Positions 6,941-10,151 of a stretch of 10,151 nucleotides of DNA are shown here, piece after piece. A model generated the notes under the pieces. That model saw only the letters and a list, made by a program, of their open reading frames with translations, ran no database searches and was not told the DNA's origin. The first letter of the stretch is position 1. Every line of letters starts with the position of its first letter. Origin of the DNA: DATGUN01 sp035301285 (lineage in GTDB: Bacteria; Bacillota; Bacilli; Bacillales; Amphibacillaceae); assembly GCA_035301285.1 (NCBI GenBank), contig DATGUN010000067.1, positions 1 through 10,151 on the forward strand, in the 5' to 3' direction. The translations under genes were made by a program, and so were the position numbers.

Positions 6941-7891
6941 TCAGTACAATCCTTCATCTCCAAATCGCTTAGCAACACTATTAGCGATGACAACCAATAT
7001 CAAACCTACAAGACCTTTGAACAGCCCCACAGCTGTCGCAAAACTGATATCACCTTGTTGAATACCTTTGAAGTAGACAAACGTATCTAAAACATTCCCA
7101 ATATCCATATTAAAAGAGTTAAGCATCAGGAAAATCTGCTCAAATCCTGTATCCATGACCTCACCCATACGTAAAATAAGCAAGATAACCACGACATTAC
7201 GTATAGCTGGCAATGTAACATGCCACATTCTTCGCCAACGATTCGCTCCGTCAACGATTGCTGCTTCGTATAACTCCGGATTGACACCAGCTACGGCAGC
7301 AAGCAGAATGATTGTACTCCAACCGGATTCTTTCCAAATAACTTCCAGAATAACCAAAGGCCTGAACCACCCCGGTTCAGATAAAAAGTTAATTGGACCT
7401 ATACCTAATGTTGCATCTAATAGAGAATTAACCAAACCACTACTTCTCAAGAATATAAACACAATCCCGATGACTACAACCCATGAAAGAAAATGGGGTA
7501 AGTAGACGATCGATTGAATAATCCGTTTATATAATGGACTTCTCAGTTCATTGAGCATTAAAGCCAATGCAATCGGTATAGGAAACACAAATAATATTTG
7601 CAGGAAAGAAATTACAAGTGTATTCCAGATAACGCTTACAACTTCGGTATCTTCAAAAATAGACTTAAAATGTTTCAAGCCTACCCATGGACTATCCGCG
7701 AATCCCAAGAAAGGATTATAATCCTTAAAAGCTAAAACCGACCCCAACATGGGTATGTACTTATAAATGACAAAGTATAGAAAACCAGGCAAAAGCAATA
7801 AATACAAGTAACGTGCTTCCCAAATTTTCAAAGAAACTCTTTTCAATTTAGAGTTTTTCTTTGTAACTACTGCTTCAGAAGACTTTTCCAT
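6941..7891 (-). CDS. Carbohydrate ABC transporter permease (LplB/YteP-like)
   Basis: A 316-aa integral membrane permease, the second half of the CUT1 channel. After a basic N-terminal tail (10-25) the first membrane segment is at about 28-46. The LplB-type signature FKDYNPFLGF (55-64) follows, and the EAA loop is YEAAIVDGANRWRRMWHVTLP (208-228) with Gly at 215. Length matches LplB/YteP proteins (about 315-320 aa). This is the first gene of the leftward unit, with its promoter at 7996-8024. The ribosome binding site is an unusual G-run (GGGGGGA) about 10 nt before the ATG. No ATPase gene is present nearby. Importers of this class normally use a shared MsmX/UgpC-type ATPase encoded elsewhere. 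Confidence 0.94.
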   Translation of the reverse strand: MEKSSEAVVTKKNSKLKRVSLKIWEARYLYLLLLPGFLYFVIYKYIPMLGSVLAFKDYNPFLGFADSPWVGLKHFKSIFEDTEVVSVIWNTLVISFLQILFVFPIPIALALMLNELRSPLYKRIIQSIVYLPHFLSWVVVIGIVFIFLRSSGLVNSLLDATLGIGPINFLSEPGWFRPLVILEVIWKESGWSTIILLAAVAGVNPELYEAAIVDGANRWRRMWHVTLPAIRNVVVILLILRMGEVMDTGFEQIFLMLNSFNMDIGNVLDTFVYFKGIQQGDISFATAVGLFKGLVGLILVVIANSVAKRFGDEGLY

Positions 7892-7960
7892 TACCGACTA
7901 TCCCCCCACAATCACAATTTTATTAAATAGTTTGAAAATTTTGAGACCACCTTTCCGCAA

Positions 7961-7972
7961 TATTTATAAATA
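7961..7972. repeat. 12-bp palindrome in the permease-unit leader
   Basis: TATTTATAAATA is a perfect palindrome about 17-28 nt downstream of the start predicted for the importer unit. The place suits a repressor operator, possibly for the MurR/RpiR protein encoded at 1011-1871. The sequence is purely A/T in an AT-rich region, so chance remains a real alternative. Confidence 0.3.
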
Positions 7973-7995
7973 AAATACCAATGTTAGTAAATTTC

Positions 7996-8024
7996 AGTAT
8001 ACATTGTACGGTTAAATTATTCAA
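7996..8024 (-). promoter_or_regulatory. Promoter of the leftward importer unit
   Basis: On the minus strand, TTGAAT (8024-8019) is followed by a 17-nt spacer and TATACT (8001-7996). The -10 matches sigma-A consensus at 5 of 6 positions and the -35 at 4 of 6. The start would be near 7989, leaving about 97 nt of leader before the LplB-type gene. No cre-like site is visible at this promoter, unlike P1, P2 and P3. Confidence 0.55.
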
Positions 8025-8205
8025 TATTAATATTAAAAATGAAAAAAATATTCAAAAAAGCAAATTTCAAATATAATTGTTGCTAATAAGATAATTAGAT
8101 AATAGGCTGTATTTACAATGATTCATGATAGTGATAATGTGTAAGAAGATTTCACTTTTTCTACCCCTTTATGGCAACACACAGAAAAAAGAAAGTGGTG
8201 AACCT

Positions 8206-8832
8206 ATGAAATTTCGCGGTATTTGGAAATGGTCCGATTCCTTAGGCCAGTGGATTCTACATGCTTTGTATTTGCAACTGTTATGGTTTATCTTCACCAT
8301 TATCGGGGTTGTGCTTTTTGGAATCATGCCAGCAACAATAGCTGTTTTCACGGTATGGCGCAAACTAACTTTAGAAGGAAATGACATTCCGATCTTTAAA
8401 ACCTTTATGGAGTCATATAAGGACAATTTCATCAAAACCAATGGTTTGGGACTCCTTTTTTTTGCCGTTGGGTTGTTCATCTATTTTGACCTGAAAATAA
8501 TAGAAATGAATATAAATTGGTACCCGTTATATTTAGTTTTCTTATTTCTGTTCGTTATCTATGTAACTGTATTACTATTTTTCTTTCCCGTCTATGTTCA
8601 TTACGACTTGAAAACAATCCAATACCCGAAACAATCACTGCTTATAGCCCTTTCGAGACCATTGGAGACACTTGGAATGATTATAAGCCTTGTGATTTTG
8701 TATTACATTTTTATATATGTCCCTATTCTTTTATTCTTTGTTGGTATATCCTTTGTAGCTTATCCTCTTACGCTGATAGCTATCAGGGCTTTTGACAAAT
8801 TGGATGAAAAAGCCAGCAAACTTGAACAATAG
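8206..8832 (+). CDS. yesL: YesL family protein (DUF624), membrane protein
   Basis: A 208-aa integral membrane protein of the DUF624/YesL family. The family start MKFRGIWKWSDSLGQW is followed by hydrophobic segments at about 17-42, 80-98, 102-130 and 150-190, with the cytoplasmic VWRKL motif near 48. Length equals that of Bacillus YesL (about 209 aa). Family genes are commonly found beside LplABC/YtcQ-type importers for plant or cell-wall saccharides, and an accessory role in uptake is suspected but unproven. The start is ATG at 8206, with GGTGA about 4-6 nt upstream. An in-frame extension to 8125 is open but lacks family sequence. It is divergent from the importer genes, suggesting shared control from the 7892-8205 region. 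Confidence 0.86.
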   Translation: MKFRGIWKWSDSLGQWILHALYLQLLWFIFTIIGVVLFGIMPATIAVFTVWRKLTLEGNDIPIFKTFMESYKDNFIKTNGLGLLFFAVGLFIYFDLKIIEMNINWYPLYLVFLFLFVIYVTVLLFFFPVYVHYDLKTIQYPKQSLLIALSRPLETLGMIISLVILYYIFIYVPILLFFVGISFVAYPLTLIAIRAFDKLDEKASKLEQ

Positions 8833-8871
8833 AAGTGAAATGCCATTTCCTTCATAATGATTCATTCACTT
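8833..8871. terminator. Weak bidirectional hairpin between convergent genes
   Basis: AAGTGAA (8833-8839) and TTCACTT (8865-8871) pair, with TG/CA (8841-8842, 8863-8864) inside after a one-base bulge and a 20-nt loop. The hairpin covers the 29-bp gap between the stops of the yesL-type and GDPD genes and runs into the end of the GDPD gene. T-tracts are poor on both sides, so it is only a candidate terminator. Confidence 0.28.
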
Positions 8872-9590
8872 TCTGGAACAAAGCCTCTTTCATATGCTTC
8901 TTTAAACGTTTCCAGATCATCTGTTGTACATAGAATATTTGGATAGTCTTTTACTTTTGCAAAATGATCTTCATTGTTTACTGGCCAAACAACGATCTGT
9001 ATACCAGCCTCGTCACACATCTTCACGAATTCTTTTGAAAGGTATTCCACTCTGACTGATAAATAGCGCGCATTGATTTCTTTCATTAAAGGGATGACTG
9101 CTGGGGTCGCGCCGTGCTGGATAAGGCCAAGCGATATGTCATCCGAGAGCTCCCTCATTTTCATAATGGCAAAATGATCGAAAGAATTGATATACACATG
9201 ATCCATCATTTCATTTTCCTTTAATACTTTTAGTACCGCTTCTTCTATTCCGCTATATAAATCTCCCATTTGTTTTAACTCAACGCTTACTAGCATTTTT
9301 CCCTTGGCAAACTGCAATCCTTCCGCAAATGTGGGGATCCTTTCATTTCCTTCTTTCCCTACACGAAATCTTTTCAATTCCTCAAGTGTATAATCCTTGA
9401 TAAGTCCTGTGCCATCGGTCATGCGGTTTATTGTTTTATCGTGCATTAGTACGGGTATCCCATCTTTACTTAAATGGACATCCAATTCCAAATGAGAAAA
9501 GCCTAGTTCATACGCTGCTTTATATGCCGATAATGTGTTTTCAGGATATTTCAGACGATATCCCCTATGTGCCAATGCTTTGATTTTCAC
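8862..9590 (-). CDS. Glycerophosphodiester phosphodiesterase (UgpQ/GlpQ-like, cytosolic)
   Basis: A 242-aa enzyme that should hydrolyse glycerophosphodiesters to glycerol-3-phosphate and an alcohol. GDPD motifs are complete: AHRG (H8, R9), PENT (E17, N18), ELDV (E35, D37), the catalytic LMHD (H50), VELK (E104, K106) and INSFDH (134-139). The small size and absence of a signal peptide point to the cytosolic UgpQ type rather than secreted GlpQ. The start is GTG at 9590, with AAGGAG 9 nt upstream. A closer ATG at 9597 is out of frame. The gene stands alone under promoter P2 with a terminator in its leader, so expression probably needs antitermination. Bacillus subtilis glpQ, as part of glpTQ, is controlled by GlpP in this way, which supports a glycerol-3-phosphate role (inference). 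Confidence 0.94.
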   Translation of the reverse strand: MKIKALAHRGYRLKYPENTLSAYKAAYELGFSHLELDVHLSKDGIPVLMHDKTINRMTDGTGLIKDYTLEELKRFRVGKEGNERIPTFAEGLQFAKGKMLVSVELKQMGDLYSGIEEAVLKVLKENEMMDHVYINSFDHFAIMKMRELSDDISLGLIQHGATPAVIPLMKEINARYLSVRVEYLSKEFVKMCDEAGIQIVVWPVNNEDHFAKVKDYPNILCTTDDLETFKEAYERGFVPESE

Positions 9591-9660
9591 GATTCATGTC
9601 TCCTTTTTCTGAAATTGATCATCTAGTCAAACAGGATAAGCCCAGTTCATTTTAAAAATG

Positions 9661-9702
9661 AAAAAGACCACAACGATCCATACAGACTGTTGCGGCCTCT
9701 CT
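9661..9702 (-). terminator. Leader terminator 2 (attenuator of the GDPD gene)
   Basis: On the minus strand, GGCCGCAAC (9697-9689) pairs fully with GTTGTGGTC (9674-9666), including two G-U pairs, around a 14-nt loop. TTTTT follows at 9665-9661. The AGAGA before the 5' arm can extend the stem by pairing with the T-tract. The terminator sits between promoter P2 and the GDPD start, about 70 nt before the GTG, so it would stop transcription ahead of the gene unless overridden. Confidence 0.8.
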
Positions 9703-9709
9703 ACATCTC
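9691..9709 (-). promoter_or_regulatory. Purine-rich leader motif, copy 2
   Basis: GAGATGTAGAGA precedes GGCCGCA and leads into the 5' arm of the GDPD leader terminator. The rightward leader carries GAGATGCAGAGA at the same place (11 of 12 identical), though the two hairpins differ in sequence. Conservation of the motif without conservation of the stem suggests a protein-binding site in the RNA, possibly for a GlpP-type antiterminator. Confidence 0.55.
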
Positions 9710-9741
9710 GACCTATCCCTTATGATTCATTTATGAATATG

Positions 9742-9770
9742 ATTAAACCACATTGTGAAAGCGTTGTCAA
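9742..9770 (-). promoter_or_regulatory. Promoter P2 of the GDPD gene (leftward)
   Basis: On the minus strand, TTGACA (9770-9765), a 17-nt spacer and TTTAAT (9747-9742) make a near-consensus sigma-A promoter. The start would be near 9735, giving a leader of about 145 nt that contains a terminator. The sequence is 24 of 29 bases identical to the divergent P3 promoter. Confidence 0.8.
9756..9769 (+). promoter_or_regulatory. cre-like site (CcpA) over P2
   Basis: TGAAAGCGTTGTCA matches the cre consensus TGWAARCGYTWNCW at 13 of 14 positions (G instead of W at position 11). It overlaps the -35 box and spacer of P2, so the GDPD gene should be repressed by CcpA during growth on preferred sugars. It is the best cre match in the window. 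Confidence 0.72.
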
Positions 9771-10012
9771 CACTGGTCTTTATATTGGCCGCATTCAGAG
9801 GCCTTTTTAAGATATATACTGAACTATAAAATGACATAAAACACGCCAGTCAGATCCATATATTGAACAGCAAAAACACTAAACAGTTTTTGAGTTTCCG
9901 CAAAAAAGAGGTTTCGCCAAAGGTCTGCCAAAACATATATTGTCAGTAAACAACAGTCATTTAACCGAGTGTTGTTTCTCGATTTCGCAGGTACTTAAGG
10001 AAACATTCCCCC
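9771..10012. other. Region between divergent promoters P2 and P3, no gene seen
   Basis: These 242 bp separate the leftward and rightward promoters and hold no supportable coding region. Two perfect inverted repeats are present: CAAAAAC/GTTTTTG (9871-9877 and 9886-9892, 8-nt centre) and AAACAACA/TGTTGTTT (9948-9955 and 9970-9977, 14-nt centre). A GGCC/GGCC hairpin with T5 at 9787-9808 is too short to call a terminator. The rest looks like ordinary AT-rich spacer. Confidence 0.5.
9948..9977. repeat. 8-bp inverted repeat upstream of P3
   Basis: AAACAACA and TGTTGTTT are perfect inverted copies separated by 14 nt, ending 35 bp before the -35 box of P3. This spacing could suit an activator or repressor dimer, or the repeat could be a remnant hairpin. 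Its role is unknown. Confidence 0.35.
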
Positions 10013-10041
10013 TTGACATCGCTTACACAACATGTTTTAAT
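10013..10041 (+). promoter_or_regulatory. Promoter P3 (rightward, gene off the right edge)
   Basis: TTGACA (10013-10018), a 17-nt spacer and TTTAAT (10036-10041) make a near-consensus sigma-A promoter, with a start near 10048. It differs from both P1 and P2 at only five of 29 positions. It points out of the window and is followed by a leader terminator, so the gene it serves should begin shortly beyond 10151. Confidence 0.78.
10014..10027 (+). promoter_or_regulatory. cre-like site (CcpA) over P3
   Basis: TGACATCGCTTACA matches the cre consensus TGWAARCGYTWNCW at 12 of 14 positions and overlaps the -35 and spacer of P3. Position relative to the promoter is the same as at P1 and P2, which strengthens the call beyond its own score. 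Confidence 0.55.
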
Positions 10042-10066
10042 GGTTAATAATCAAATAACAGAGACG

Positions 10067-10084
10067 GAGATGCAGAGATCCACA
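10067..10084 (+). promoter_or_regulatory. Purine-rich leader motif, copy 3
   Basis: GAGATGCAGAGA followed by TCCACA leads into the 5' arm of the rightward leader terminator. It is the counterpart of GAGATGTAGAGA in the GDPD leader and shares AGAGATCC(A/G)CA with the leftmost leader. It is a candidate RNA site for an antitermination protein. Confidence 0.55.
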
Positions 10085-10130
10085 AAAACAAACCCACTTG
10101 CTTGGGGTGTGTTTTTGTGGATACTTTTTT
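10078..10130 (+). terminator. Leader terminator 3 (attenuator, gene off the right edge)
   Basis: ATCCACAAAAACA (10078-10090) pairs perfectly over 13 bp with TGTTTTTGTGGAT (10110-10122). ACCC/GGGT extends the stem by four pairs after one mismatch, around a 9-nt loop (10096-10104). Six T follow at 10125-10130. It lies about 30-80 nt into the transcript from P3, with no coding region between, so it should act as a regulated leader terminator. Confidence 0.8.
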
Positions 10131-10151
10131 CTATCGTGAAACGTCTCGAAG

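Larger units (their letters stand above)
7892..8205. other. Divergent intergenic region between the permease unit and yesL
   Basis: This 314-bp, very AT-rich region separates the leftward importer genes from the rightward yesL-type gene and holds no supportable gene. It contains the leftward promoter at 7996-8024. A perfect 12-bp palindrome, TATTTATAAATA (7961-7972), lies in the expected 5' untranslated region, and AATATTAATATT (8023-8034) overlaps the edge of the -35 box. GTACAATGTATAC (8009-7997, minus) is a near-palindrome reaching into the -10. For yesL the promoter is unclear: TTTACA (8112-8117) with GATAAT (8133-8138) has a short 15-nt spacer, and TTGTTG (8077-8082) with GATAAT (8098-8103) is similar. 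No riboswitch-like fold was recognised. Confidence 0.55.

Noticed and set aside
8023..8034. AATATTAATATT perfect palindrome
   Set aside because: It is pure A/T in an extremely AT-rich stretch, so it is expected by chance; noted only as part of the promoter region.
8125..8205. N-terminal extension of the yesL-type gene to 8125
   Set aside because: The extra residues are not hydrophobic family sequence; starting at 8206 gives the family N-terminus and the usual length.
9595..9597. ATG just upstream of the GDPD GTG as alternative start
   Set aside because: It is out of frame with the GDPD; the GTG at 9590 has AAGGAG at good spacing and gives the family N-terminus.
9787..9808. GGCC-loop-GGCC followed by TTTTT as a rightward terminator
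   Set aside because: Only four base pairs form, and no rightward gene precedes it other than yesL, which ends almost 1 kb upstream.
1..10151. tRNA, rRNA, CRISPR arrays, insertion sequences, phage attachment sites
   Set aside because: I saw no clover-leaf-like sequences, regularly spaced repeats, transposase genes or long terminal inverted repeats anywhere in the window.

Overview
The window looks like a chromosomal catabolic region of a low-GC Bacillota, most likely a halophilic or halotolerant Bacillaceae (Oceanobacillus/Gracilibacillus/Virgibacillus-like). Reasons: AT-rich DNA, strong AGGAGG-type ribosome binding sites, TTGACA-17-TTTAAT promoters, CcpA-type cre sites, an LplABC/YtcQ-type sugar importer with a YesL (DUF624) partner, and a very acidic exported lipoprotein. 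The genus is an inference.

Layout. Positions 1-130 hold a leftward promoter with a cre-like site and a leader terminator; the gene it serves lies outside the window. Positions 231-7891 hold seven leftward genes that read as one transcription unit. In transcription order they are: permease (LplB type), permease (LplC type), solute-binding lipoprotein, endonuclease/exonuclease/phosphatase-family hydrolase, DUF4127 protein, MurR/RpiR regulator and HAD phosphatase. A promoter for the unit lies at 7996-8024. A rightward yesL-type gene (8206-8832) is divergent from it and convergent with a leftward glycerophosphodiester phosphodiesterase (GDPD) gene (8862-9590). Positions 9591-10151 hold no gene. 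They carry two divergent promoters, each with an overlapping cre-like site and a leader terminator, one serving the GDPD and one serving a gene beyond the right edge.

How it may work together. The importer should bring in an oligosaccharide or a related (phospho)glycoside, with a shared ATPase encoded elsewhere. The EEP hydrolase, the HAD phosphatase and the uncharacterised DUF4127 protein are candidates for intracellular processing, and the SIS-domain regulator would sense a phosphosugar. The substrate cannot be read from the sequence.

The most notable finding is regulatory. Three separate transcription starts (leftward at about 94, leftward at about 9735, rightward at about 10048) share one design: a near-identical promoter (24 of 29 bases for P1/P3 and for P2/P3), a cre-like site over the -35, a purine-rich motif, and an intrinsic terminator 70-85 nt into the transcript, ahead of the gene. 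One of them controls a GDPD. This resembles the GlpP/glycerol-3-phosphate antitermination plus CcpA control known for glp genes of Bacillus subtilis, and it predicts that the genes just outside both edges belong to the same regulon.
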